Positions 7,798 to 15,162 of a stretch of DNA of 19,482 nucleotides are shown piece by piece (within the stretch, counting starts at the first letter, position 1; the number at the start of each line of letters is the position of its first letter). Made by a program: the position numbers and the translations under genes. The DNA lies in NCBI GenBank assembly GCA_002440975.1, contig DJWN01000133.1:26592-46073 (forward strand), in the 5' to 3' direction. Origin of the DNA: Bacteroidales bacterium UBA6229. GTDB lineage: Bacteria > Bacteroidota > Bacteroidia > Bacteroidales > F082. The notes below the pieces were generated by a model. That model saw only the letters and a list, made by a program, of their open reading frames with translations. It searched no databases and was not told the origin of the DNA.

Positions 7798-10359
7798 TCA
7801 GAATTGAAGCTTAACACCCACATTAAAGTTTCGGCCAAATCCCCAGAAACCTCTGAAGCTCTCACGATCGTGATTTGTCCCGTCTTCGCCTTTGAGAATA
7901 TGAACTTTATCAGTCAAATTATTCCCGTTCAGATAGACAGACAGAGGCAAATTTCCAATCTCTAATTGTGTTCCAAGATGGATATTGAGCAAGGTATAAG
8001 CTGGAATCCGATAGCTTTGTGATTTGTCAGCAGGATCTTGTCTGCCGTCAGGAGCAAAATCTGCGTAATGTTTATCATAATACGTCAGGTCAAACTTTAA
8101 ATTGAACAGATCAAATAGTTTGGTGTCGAGGTATAAAGCTGCCTGAAGTTGAGGCTGCCCGCCGACCATAAGGCCGTCAGCGAAAACATTTACTGTATCC
8201 ACAGCCACATCCAGGTTGTTAAAAAGCACAGCCTCCACATCGTTTTTCCATTGCCAGTTGCCCACCGAAAGATAGGAGCCCAGGAGGATTTGTTTTGCCA
8301 GCTTTATGTTGCCTTCAAATTCAACACCCTGATGCAGTGCGTTAAGCCCCTGAACCATTGCCCTGCTCTGCTGTTGGTTTTCCAGTTGAATGTATTCGTT
8401 GCTGAGAAACGAAACATCCTGCCACATGGTATGGTAGGCATTCAATCCGAGATGAAGCATGTCGTTTCTGAATCCGTATCCCAGCTCAATAGTCGAAACC
8501 TTTTCGTTCCTGATTGAGGTAACGGGAGTGTTGGTGCTGTTGCCAAAGACAAACTTATAATAAGGTGCTTTGCTAAAATGACCTCCGTTAAGATAGAGCT
8601 GCTGATTTTTTGAGACATTGAAGTTGACGCCTCCTTTCAGGTCGAAGCCAGAATGAGCAACCCACTTACTCCATTTGTCTTCGGGATAGTTATATTCATC
8701 ATGTCTTCGGTATCGATTGTCCGACAGGGTGCCACCTGCAAAAAAAGTGAAATTTCCTGCTTCCATTTCCCATTGTGCAAACAGGCTGGTATGATGCAGC
8801 AAAGCTCCATTATTGATGCGGATAATATCACCTGGCATTTTTACGTGTTGGCGACCTGCAGCACCTGCCATTGACCAGCTGAAATCGTCAATATAAAAAT
8901 CGCCTCCTAACAAATCAGCTACCTTCTGTGTAAGAGAGGATTGAAAATAGCGATAATGCAGGCCGGTAATTACTTTTTGCCTGTCGTTCAAACGAATCTC
9001 TGCTGTGCTCATGGCTCCTCCCCAGAAATGACTGGCCAAAAAATGTGTTTGAACAATTCTGGAGGCTTTGCCAGTGAAGTTTCCATTTTCAGAAATCGAA
9101 GTATCATTGAAGCTTTCATTGTATTGATAGATGGCTGCCCAGTCAATTTGTCCCGAAGGATTTCTGAAATCAAAAATCCCGGGGCTGTTCTGAAAGCTGT
9201 CGTGCCACTTTCCACCTCCCCAGCCGGGCGACAAATAGACGGCACTATTCAAATAAACTTTATCGCTGATGTTATAGTAGTGATTGATCGAAAAATGTGG
9301 TTTGTGATAAAAATTCTCTGAAGCATTATTGATTGTGCCATTGTAGCTCCCCCAGTCTTTATTGAACTTGATGCCATATTTGTCAATGTCGTTATGGCTG
9401 AGTTTTAAGGTGCGTTGGCCGTGTCTTTCGGGTCCGCCCAAAAGTGTAATGACCAGCCGATGATTCTTTCCAAATGTTTTTCCGGCACTAAAAAAATACG
9501 CCCAAGCATCTACATAAGTGCCATCGATATATCCGTCACCACTGAGCCGTGAACCTAAAAATGAAAGATTCCAGCCATTATTCATCTGCCCGGTTTGGTA
9601 TCCTATCGTGAATTTGTTGTTGCCATAACTGGTAGTGCTCATGCTCACAAAACCTTGTTTTTTGGGGAATGCCTGTGCAGTGATGATATTTAATGTGCCA
9701 CCAACAGAATTTAAGGCCACCTTGGATGCGCCGATGCCACGTTGTACCTGCAAGCCAGCTGTTGCCTCCGTAAGTCCAAGCCAGTTATTCCAGTAAACCA
9801 GTCCGTTTTCAGCACCATTGATTGGAACACCATTTAGCAAGACAGCGATATTCTCTTGTTTAAAACCCCTGATCGAAAGGCTGGCATCGCCCGAGCCACC
9901 GCCATCGCGGCTTCCATAAACACCAGGTGTTCGTTCCAATATTTCAGGAAGGGTACGATCGCCCAGACGACTGCTAATAGTTTGTGCATCAATCTGATTA
10001 AACGAAACCGGATTGTGACGTTCCTGCGCAATCTCTGCCAAAATACTCACTTCCTGCAAGTTGATTTCACCTGGCTCAAGAGCTATGTTTAACTCTTGCG
10101 TTGCTGTATTAACAGCTATTTCCATGGTTTTAAAACCCAGATGCGAAATTGTTATTTGCTGTTCAAGTGAATCGAGTTGGATTGTAAACTGCCCTTTGAG
10201 ATCGGTGCTTGTGCTTTGATTGGGATGTCGGCCGGAAATATTCACAAAAGGTAAGGGCTCATTGGTGTTTTGATGATAGATCCTGCCGTTTATGGTTTGT
10301 TGCCCGTTTAAGCCCAAACAAGCTGAAATGATTGCCAGCAGCAGTGATAATTTTTTCAT
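7798..10359 (-). CDS. TonB-dependent receptor under FMN riboswitch control; probable flavin/riboflavin receptor
   Basis: This 853-residue protein has a signal peptide (about residues 1-19, cut before QQ), a carboxypeptidase-regulatory-like domain (about 22-105), a TonB plug (about 115-230, with the typical LSIRGFKQENIAVLLNGVPING) and a beta-barrel ending in NFNVGVKLQF. Such receptors bring scarce ligands across the outer membrane using energy from TonB-ExbBD. It differs strongly from the larger neighbouring receptor and is not SusC-like. The leader carries an FMN riboswitch and a terminator, which in known cases control riboflavin synthesis or uptake genes. I therefore infer that the ligand is riboflavin, FMN, FAD or a related flavin. 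No inner-membrane riboflavin transporter or rib gene is in the window. The receptor class is certain; the ligand is inference. Confidence 0.9.
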   Translation of the reverse strand: MKKLSLLLAIISACLGLNGQQTINGRIYHQNTNEPLPFVNISGRHPNQSTSTDLKGQFTIQLDSLEQQITISHLGFKTMEIAVNTATQELNIALEPGEINLQEVSILAEIAQERHNPVSFNQIDAQTISSRLGDRTLPEILERTPGVYGSRDGGGSGDASLSIRGFKQENIAVLLNGVPINGAENGLVYWNNWLGLTEATAGLQVQRGIGASKVALNSVGGTLNIITAQAFPKKQGFVSMSTTSYGNNKFTIGYQTGQMNNGWNLSFLGSRLSGDGYIDGTYVDAWAYFFSAGKTFGKNHRLVITLLGGPERHGQRTLKLSHNDIDKYGIKFNKDWGSYNGTINNASENFYHKPHFSINHYYNISDKVYLNSAVYLSPGWGGGKWHDSFQNSPGIFDFRNPSGQIDWAAIYQYNESFNDTSISENGNFTGKASRIVQTHFLASHFWGGAMSTAEIRLNDRQKVITGLHYRYFQSSLTQKVADLLGGDFYIDDFSWSMAGAAGRQHVKMPGDIIRINNGALLHHTSLFAQWEMEAGNFTFFAGGTLSDNRYRRHDEYNYPEDKWSKWVAHSGFDLKGGVNFNVSKNQQLYLNGGHFSKAPYYKFVFGNSTNTPVTSIRNEKVSTIELGYGFRNDMLHLGLNAYHTMWQDVSFLSNEYIQLENQQQSRAMVQGLNALHQGVEFEGNIKLAKQILLGSYLSVGNWQWKNDVEAVLFNNLDVAVDTVNVFADGLMVGGQPQLQAALYLDTKLFDLFNLKFDLTYYDKHYADFAPDGRQDPADKSQSYRIPAYTLLNIHLGTQLEIGNLPLSVYLNGNNLTDKVHILKGEDGTNHDRESFRGFWGFGRNFNVGVKLQF

Positions 10360-10376
10360 GGTGTAAGTATTAAATT

Positions 10377-10403
10377 AAAAAACCCCGTAACTTTTTTACG
10401 GGG
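10377..10403 (-). terminator. Leader terminator, expression platform of the FMN riboswitch
   Basis: On the minus strand CCCCGTAA (from 10403) and TTACGGGG (to 10383) form an 8-base-pair stem with a 5-base loop followed directly by TTTTTT, all within 50 bases upstream of the receptor's ATG. A terminator placed between a riboswitch and its gene implies control by premature termination when FMN is bound. The sequence AAGTTAC inside it (positions 10393-10387) is complementary to GTAACTT just after the aptamer (10484-10478), a candidate antiterminator pairing. Confidence 0.88.
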
Positions 10404-10491
10404 CAAGACTTTAATTCAATACAGCAGATATGGCTCATGTATTTCATATCTTTAGATACTACACGCTGCCATAAAGCAAGTTACCATATTG

Positions 10492-10614
10492 ACTTTTTCT
10501 TCTTCCATCCAGACTTTAACTGTCGGTATCGTAGTTTCAACGATTCAATCCCTTTGAGGGGGATTCGCGGACTATACCGCCGATCGGGAATTTCACCCTG
10601 CCCCGAAGAAAAGT
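10492..10614 (-). promoter_or_regulatory. FMN riboswitch (RFN element)
   Basis: On the minus strand the conserved RFN blocks appear in order: a P1 strand ACTTTTCTTC, then GGGGCAGGGTGAAATTCCCG, CGGCGGTATAGTCCGCGA, a variable P4 hairpin with ATCCC/GGGAT, ATCGTTGAAACTACGAT, and ACCGACAGTTAAAGTCTGGA followed by the closing P1 strand GAAGAAAAAGT. All core helices can form and the order matches the known FMN aptamer. It binds FMN and here precedes a TonB-dependent receptor gene, with a terminator between aptamer and start codon. The aptamer is certain enough that I did not consider another RNA class. Confidence 0.96.
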
Positions 10615-10619
10615 TGCTG

Positions 10620-10652
10620 CAAAAATAAATTTATTTTTATATTGTTTGCAAA
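10620..10652 (-). promoter_or_regulatory. Promoter of the riboswitch-receptor transcript
   Basis: On the minus strand TTTG (10652-10649), 21 bases, then TATTTTTG (10627-10620) fit the Bacteroidota promoter pattern. The predicted transcript would begin within a few bases of 10614, just at the first strand of riboswitch helix P1, which strongly supports the placement. Confidence 0.8.
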
Positions 10653-10680
10653 TTAACAATGTATTTAGAACCAATTTAAA

Positions 10681-11640
10681 TTAGCTTGCCTTTGCTTCAG
10701 TAGCTTTTTGTTTGCGTTGGTTGATATGTTCCAGTGCATTCAATGCGGCAATGGTGCCATCAGATACAGCAGTTGTGATTTGGCGGAATCTTTTCGCCAG
10801 GGCATCTCCGGCTGCAAAAACTCCCGTAACATTGGTTTGCAGCCTGTCGTCTGTTACAATTTCCTGCCTTTCGTTGAGCTTGATGCATCTGCCTTGCAGG
10901 AAATCAGTATTGGCCTCATAGCCGATAAAAACAAACACTCCATCCAGTTTGATATCAGTAAGTTCGTGAGTAAGGAGATTTTCAACAGTGATGCTCTTGA
11001 GCTTGTCGTCGCCATTGAATGAAACAACACGACTATTCAGTTGGATAAGTATTTTTTTGTTGGCTCTGGCTTCCTCTTCGGCGTGTTTAAAGCCTTGAAA
11101 ATGATCAAACTGATGAATCAATGTTACTTTTGAGACATATTTGGTAAGCGCAACAGCCTCTTCCAGTGCCGTATTTCCGCCGCCTATAACCGCAATTTCC
11201 TTATCCTGGAAAAAATCTCCGTCACAGGTTGCACAATAGGATATTCCGCGACCTTTAAAATTGGTTTCTCCTGGTGCGCCTATCAATCGGGAGCGACCAC
11301 CTGTTGCCAGAATGATAGAATCGGCGGTGAAGGATTTGCCATTCGACAAACTTAGCGATTTTACATCCGATTCAAAATCAATCTGTGATATCGAAATGCC
11401 TGAAAGCATATCACATCCAAATTTCCTGGCTTGTGCACGCATGTTATTACTCAATTCGTAACCGGAAATTGTTTCAATGCCGGGATAATTGGCTATTTGG
11501 TGCGTTAGGATCATTTGTCCGCCGGCTATGCCGGAATCCAGGATTAATGTTTTTGCTTTAGCGCGTGAAAGGTAGATTCCGGCTGTTAGTCCTGCCGGGC
11601 CGGCTCCTATTATAATACTGTCGTAGTGAATGGCTTCCAT
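10681..11640 (-). CDS. trxB: Thioredoxin reductase-like flavoprotein with altered pyridine-nucleotide site
   Basis: The 319-residue protein is a low-molecular-weight thioredoxin reductase: FAD-binding GAGPAGLTAG (residues 12-21), the redox-active CATC at 136-139, a second dinucleotide fold GGGNTALEEA (153-162) and the C-terminal FAD segment GVFAAGDA (273-280). The family passes electrons from NADPH through FAD and the cysteine pair to thioredoxin in the cytoplasm. The HRRxxxR motif that grips the 2'-phosphate of NADPH in E. coli TrxB reads HQFDHFQ here (176-182), so NADPH use is doubtful; NADH or another donor is possible. I chose the ATG at 11640 because it precedes the FAD fold directly; the ATG at 11679 would begin inside a hairpin region. 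It lies 60 bases after an unusual thioredoxin-like gene, probably in one operon, which suggests the two proteins work as a pair. Confidence 0.9.
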   Translation of the reverse strand: MEAIHYDSIIIGAGPAGLTAGIYLSRAKAKTLILDSGIAGGQMILTHQIANYPGIETISGYELSNNMRAQARKFGCDMLSGISISQIDFESDVKSLSLSNGKSFTADSIILATGGRSRLIGAPGETNFKGRGISYCATCDGDFFQDKEIAVIGGGNTALEEAVALTKYVSKVTLIHQFDHFQGFKHAEEEARANKKILIQLNSRVVSFNGDDKLKSITVENLLTHELTDIKLDGVFVFIGYEANTDFLQGRCIKLNERQEIVTDDRLQTNVTGVFAAGDALAKRFRQITTAVSDGTIAALNALEHINQRKQKATEAKAS

Positions 11641-11649
11641 AGTAGCTTT

Positions 11650-11689
11650 TTGTATAATTTGCCGGCGAAACTTATACAAGAATCGCCGG
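11650..11689 (-). promoter_or_regulatory. Candidate RNA pseudoknot just upstream of the trxB start
   Basis: On the minus strand CCGGCGA (11689-11683) pairs with TCGCCGG (11668-11662). Within its loop TTGTATAA (11679-11672) is complementary to TTATACAA (11657-11650), which lies just before the ribosome-binding region of the ATG at 11640. The two stems would form an H-type pseudoknot, or compete. This could adjust translation of the second gene of the operon. No known riboswitch class was recognised. Confidence 0.4.
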
Positions 11690-11700
11690 ATTGATTTTTC

Positions 11701-12048
11701 CTATTTACCAAATTCTTTGTCAAGAATTGAGGTGATTTGCTCTCTGTTTTGAATACTGCTTGTTGCGGCGGCTACTTTCCCGTTTTTATAATAAACCGTA
11801 AAGGGTAAGCCCATAAAGCTTGAACATTCCGGAAGGTTGCGGATGATGTGTGCTTCGGGCGAGTCAAAAGCCATATCGCGAAATTCAACATGTTCGTATT
11901 CATCCTGAAGCTCTTCCATGATGCCATAAACCGGAATACACATAGGCCCCATGCGGCCGCAACATACCATTACATTTGCTTTTTCGTTGATGATTTTGGT
12001 GAGTTCATCTGCTGTTTCGACGTGTTTTAAAGATGTTGGCAAAACCAT
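11701..12048 (-). CDS. Thioredoxin-fold protein with non-canonical active site
   Basis: This 115-residue protein has thioredoxin size and fold signals: a beta strand leading to a cysteine cluster (VMVCCGRMGPMC, cysteines 29, 30 and 37), a helix IPVYGIMEEL, and the cis-proline strand GLPFTVYYKNGKVA with Pro82. The usual WCGPC is absent. If the GP dipeptide is aligned, the position of the first active-site cysteine is Met33 and a cysteine sits one residue late at 37, with Cys29/30 and Cys75 as possible partners. It lies directly before the thioredoxin reductase gene, so it is the likely electron acceptor of that reductase. The copy-1 shared 26-base motif and an ACTTTG box lie upstream. The fold is fairly sure; the chemistry is unknown. 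It carries no signal peptide, so it should be cytoplasmic. Confidence 0.8.
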   Translation of the reverse strand: MVLPTSLKHVETADELTKIINEKANVMVCCGRMGPMCIPVYGIMEELQDEYEHVEFRDMAFDSPEAHIIRNLPECSSFMGLPFTVYYKNGKVAAATSSIQNREQITSILDKEFGK

Positions 12049-12106
12049 AATTTTTTCGGGTATTAGTGTTAATAATTAACTCACTGCTATCACAAAGTAT
12101 GCCAAA

Positions 12107-12132
12107 TAGTGATATTTAAGCGATTTAAAAAT
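12107..12132 (-). promoter_or_regulatory. Shared 26-base motif, copy 1, with promoter of the trx-like/trxB operon
   Basis: These 26 bases (core GATATTTAAGCGATTTAA on the plus strand) are identical to the reverse complement of 16787-16812. Toward the gene, the minus-strand sequence ATACTTTG (12100-12093) resembles the -7 box and lies 6 bases beyond the motif, so the motif covers the -33 region. The leader from there to the ATG at 12048 would be about 40 bases. A shared operator or an extended promoter element is likely. Confidence 0.65.
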
Positions 12133-12183
12133 TATTCTAAGAAATGGGGAAAACAAGTAATAGGACAATAAATAAAACTAAAT

Positions 12184-12963
12184 TTAATGTCTTAATGTTT
12201 TGATTATCCTTAACTTATGGGTGTATTTATTTTGGCTTTTATTAAAAATGCCATGATGATCGAGTGAGTCAATATGTACACAGCCGGAAGCGTGAATTAT
12301 TTTTCCGGGCGAAAGGATAATGCCAACATGGACAATCTGACTTTCTTCGTTATCAAAAAATGCCAGATCACCTGTTTGCGCTTCTTCCAGAAAATCAATT
12401 ATTTTGCCTTGACCGGCTTGCTGGCTGGCATCTCTGAATAGCTGATAGCCGGCTGCTTTGGCACATATTTGAGTCAATCCGGAACAATCAATGCCAAAAG
12501 CAGATTTCCCTCCCCATAAATAGGTGGTTCCTTCCAGCTTAATGGCAGCAGCTGTCATTTTGTCGGCATCAAAATTTGTGGGCATGGCAACAAAATCCTC
12601 TGTTGATATTTCTCCAAAAAAACCAGGAAAGATTTCGGTTATGGAATTTTTGAGAATACTGCCAAAACTCAAGATTCGGTTGCCATTATTTTTAGTTTTA
12701 ATATTTTCTGTCAAATTATTAAGAATCAAACTGGTATCTTTGCTGTAGGAATGCCATTTTTCATCCGGCAAAGTGTGGTGCTGAGTGCTGTCGATCCAGC
12801 CTTCGTAGCCATCGTTGTGAAGCTGTATCAATAGCCATTTCGATTTATTATCGAGCACTTTATAAGTTTCGCCAAAAAGGAGCTGACTCACCATTTCTGA
12901 TTTGTCAGAAGCCTGCGATCGCATCGGAATAAGAGTGAAAAGACAGATGCCTAAGTTTTCCAT
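12184..12963 (-). CDS. Cytoplasmic NlpC/P60 endopeptidase with SH3-like domain (YkfC / dipeptidyl-peptidase VI type)
   Basis: The 259-residue protein has an N-terminal bacterial SH3-like domain (about 1-60, SEMVSQLLFGETYKVL and GYEGWID) and a C-terminal NlpC/P60 cysteine peptidase domain (about 130-257). The catalytic residues are visible: Cys160 in GIDCSG, His212 in VHVGI and His224 in IIHASG. Members of this type cleave gamma-D-glutamyl-diamino acid bonds in short cell-wall peptides; there is no signal peptide, which fits a cytoplasmic role in recycling murein peptides. The start at 12963 is supported because the family usually begins with a short strand right before the SH3 fold. The gene appears monocistronic: 135 bases separate it from the trx-like gene downstream, which has its own promoter region, and it is divergent from the HD-phosphohydrolase gene. 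I see no clear promoter for it. Confidence 0.88.
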   Translation of the reverse strand: MENLGICLFTLIPMRSQASDKSEMVSQLLFGETYKVLDNKSKWLLIQLHNDGYEGWIDSTQHHTLPDEKWHSYSKDTSLILNNLTENIKTKNNGNRILSFGSILKNSITEIFPGFFGEISTEDFVAMPTNFDADKMTAAAIKLEGTTYLWGGKSAFGIDCSGLTQICAKAAGYQLFRDASQQAGQGKIIDFLEEAQTGDLAFFDNEESQIVHVGIILSPGKIIHASGCVHIDSLDHHGIFNKSQNKYTHKLRIIKTLRH

Positions 12964-13044
12964 AGTAAGTTTGAATATCAGTTAAATTTGCTATAAACCA
13001 TTTGATTAGCCGTTTTTGGTGCTGCTAAGCTAGATAAAATGTTT

Positions 13045-13052
13045 TACTTTCG
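13045..13052 (+). promoter_or_regulatory. Possible -7 box (TACTTTCG) for the HD-phosphohydrolase gene
   Basis: TACTTTCG differs at one base from TAnnTTTG and lies 46 bases before the ATG at 13099. The nearest TTTG (13015-13018) is 26 bases upstream, too far for the usual spacing, so this is weak. Confidence 0.3.
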
Positions 13053-13098
13053 CAGTATCATAGGTAAAAATATGTAGCTCCATCTAAGACCTTGATTT

Positions 13099-15162
13099 AT
13101 GTTGAAACAGTGGGTCAGTTTTTTACGTCATAATTATTATGAAATCATGAAAATATTGGTTTTCATGATTGTAGCTGCCATCATTGTCTGGCAGATTCCA
13201 CGCGAAAGAAAATTCAGATTCGACTTTCAAAAGGGAAAACCCTGGCAAAAAGAGAGTTTGTTTGCACCTTTTGATTTTGCGATTTATAAACCAGACGACA
13301 TCCTGAAGCAGGAGCAACAGGAATTGCTTAAAAACGTGCATCCGTATTTTGTTAAGCAGGAAGAAATTACAAAGAACGCGCGTCAAAGTTTTGCTGCTCA
13401 ACTGAACTATTTACCTGATTCGGTTACCGCGAATGATTCCATGATATCTCCCGAAAAGCAGATTTTGATTCAAATTTTTGATTCAATTCAACAGCAGGGG
13501 ATTCTGGCCTATCACCCTGTGTTAGAGAATCTGGAAGCGCATTCGAAGCTTAACCTGATTGATGATAAAGTTGTGACGGTTAGCAAACTTCGTGATTTTT
13601 ACACCTTGAAATCGGCTTATGATAGTGCCCTTGTTTTTTTGTCGAGAGCCAGTTCCGGAATGGAAAAAAGTTATGCAGATGACCTGGGAAAAGCTTTTGT
13701 TCAGAATGTGATTTATGATGAGGCCACAACTAAAAGAGAACGCGATGCCGTATTGAATGAATTGGCACTTACACGCGGGATAATTCAAAAGGATGAGCTT
13801 ATCATTTCGGAAGGTGAACTGGTGGATGATCACGATTATAATGTCTTAAAATCGCTTCAAAAGGCTTATGAACAGCGCATCGGAACGATATCTGAGCAGA
13901 ATGCATTGCTGTTCGGCCAGCTTATTTTAGTGGTGGCAGTGATGATGGCCTTGTTTTTCTTTTTAAAAATCATACGACCTGATGTTTTTGATCAGCTTAA
14001 GAAGGTGAATATGATTTTACTTTTGATGCTGACCATTTTATTGCCCTCATTTTTAATTCTCAACTTACAGCCAACGCTGATTTATCTGATGCCTTTTGGC
14101 TTGTTGCCGATCATTTTGATAACTTTTTTTGATACCCGCATCACCATGATGGTTCACCTGCTGACGATCATACTGTTGGGATTGGTTGTGCCTAATCCAT
14201 TCATGTTTCTGCTTTTGCAGCTCGTAATAGGTTTTGTGGTTTTGTTTGGTCTGGTGAATCACAACAAACGAATTTTTTATTTCCGGACTTCTGTGTTAAT
14301 ATTCCTGGGTTATTTGGTTGTTTATGCCGGTTTTACACTTATTCAGGAAAGTGATATAACAGCAGTGAGTTGGCAACAAATTGGTGCATTTATGTTAAGT
14401 GCTTTGTTTACTATGCTGGCTTTGCCGCTGATTTATTTGTTGGAGAGGTTGTTTGGCATGATAACCGACCTCACCCTGCTCGAGCTGAACAATACCAACA
14501 CTCCGTTGCTTAGGCAACTGGCACAAAAAGCTCCCGGCACTTTCCAGCATTCCATGCAGGTAGCCAATCTTTCGGAAGAGGCCTTGTATGAGATTGGCGG
14601 CGATACCTTACTGGCACGAACCGGAGCTTTGTATCATGACATAGGTAAAATGGATAATCCGGTTTATTTTATTGAAAATCAAATGGGTGGATATAACCCT
14701 CATGATGATGTTACTTTTGCCGAAAGTGCTCAAATCATTATCGATCATGTTAGAAAAGGCATCGAAAAGGCGCGCAAAGCAAAGCTTCCGGAGCAGATCA
14801 TTGATTTCATTCGCACCCACCACGGAAATAGGAGGGTTGAGTATTTTTATTTCATGGAGCAAAAGCAAAATCCAGGCCTGACGTTGGATGAGCGCGATTT
14901 TAGCTATCATGGCCCCATTCCTTTTTCAAAGGAAACGGCTGTGGTGATGATGGCCGACTCGGTGGAGGCAGCTTCCAGGAGTATAAAAAATCCCACAGAG
15001 CAAAAGATTAATGATTTGATCGAGAATATCATTACTAAACAAATGGAAACCAATCAGTTTGTTAATGCCAACATTACCTTAAAAGAGATTAATACCGTGA
15101 AAAAGGTTCTGAAGAAAAAACTGATGAATATCTATCACGTCAGGATTGCTTATCCGGATTAG
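13099..15162 (+). CDS. pgpH: 7TM-HD family phosphohydrolase, predicted cyclic-di-AMP phosphodiesterase
   Basis: The 687-residue protein has the 7TM-HD architecture: an N-terminal membrane helix (about 18-33), an extracytoplasmic 7TMR-HDED-like domain (about 35-265), a block of about seven membrane helices (270-450) and a cytoplasmic HD domain (about 475-680). Metal ligands are visible at His484 (FQHSMQVAN), His513-Asp514 (YHDIGK), His574/575 (THHG) and Asp620 (MMADSVEA). Listeria PgpH, with the same architecture, hydrolyses cyclic di-AMP, so this protein is expected to lower that second messenger, possibly in response to something sensed outside the membrane. Length and motif order are normal and nothing seems missing. 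No cyclic-di-AMP synthase lies in the window. Its last 23 bases overlap the convergent WbqC gene. The family call is strong; substrate assignment rests on family knowledge. Confidence 0.9.
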   Translation: MLKQWVSFLRHNYYEIMKILVFMIVAAIIVWQIPRERKFRFDFQKGKPWQKESLFAPFDFAIYKPDDILKQEQQELLKNVHPYFVKQEEITKNARQSFAAQLNYLPDSVTANDSMISPEKQILIQIFDSIQQQGILAYHPVLENLEAHSKLNLIDDKVVTVSKLRDFYTLKSAYDSALVFLSRASSGMEKSYADDLGKAFVQNVIYDEATTKRERDAVLNELALTRGIIQKDELIISEGELVDDHDYNVLKSLQKAYEQRIGTISEQNALLFGQLILVVAVMMALFFFLKIIRPDVFDQLKKVNMILLLMLTILLPSFLILNLQPTLIYLMPFGLLPIILITFFDTRITMMVHLLTIILLGLVVPNPFMFLLLQLVIGFVVLFGLVNHNKRIFYFRTSVLIFLGYLVVYAGFTLIQESDITAVSWQQIGAFMLSALFTMLALPLIYLLERLFGMITDLTLLELNNTNTPLLRQLAQKAPGTFQHSMQVANLSEEALYEIGGDTLLARTGALYHDIGKMDNPVYFIENQMGGYNPHDDVTFAESAQIIIDHVRKGIEKARKAKLPEQIIDFIRTHHGNRRVEYFYFMEQKQNPGLTLDERDFSYHGPIPFSKETAVVMMADSVEAASRSIKNPTEQKINDLIENIITKQMETNQFVNANITLKEINTVKKVLKKKLMNIYHVRIAYPD

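Noticed and set aside
4335..10359. SusC/SusD-type glycan uptake locus
   Set aside because: Neither receptor looks like SusC, no SusD-like lipoprotein or glycoside hydrolase is near, and the second receptor has an FMN riboswitch.
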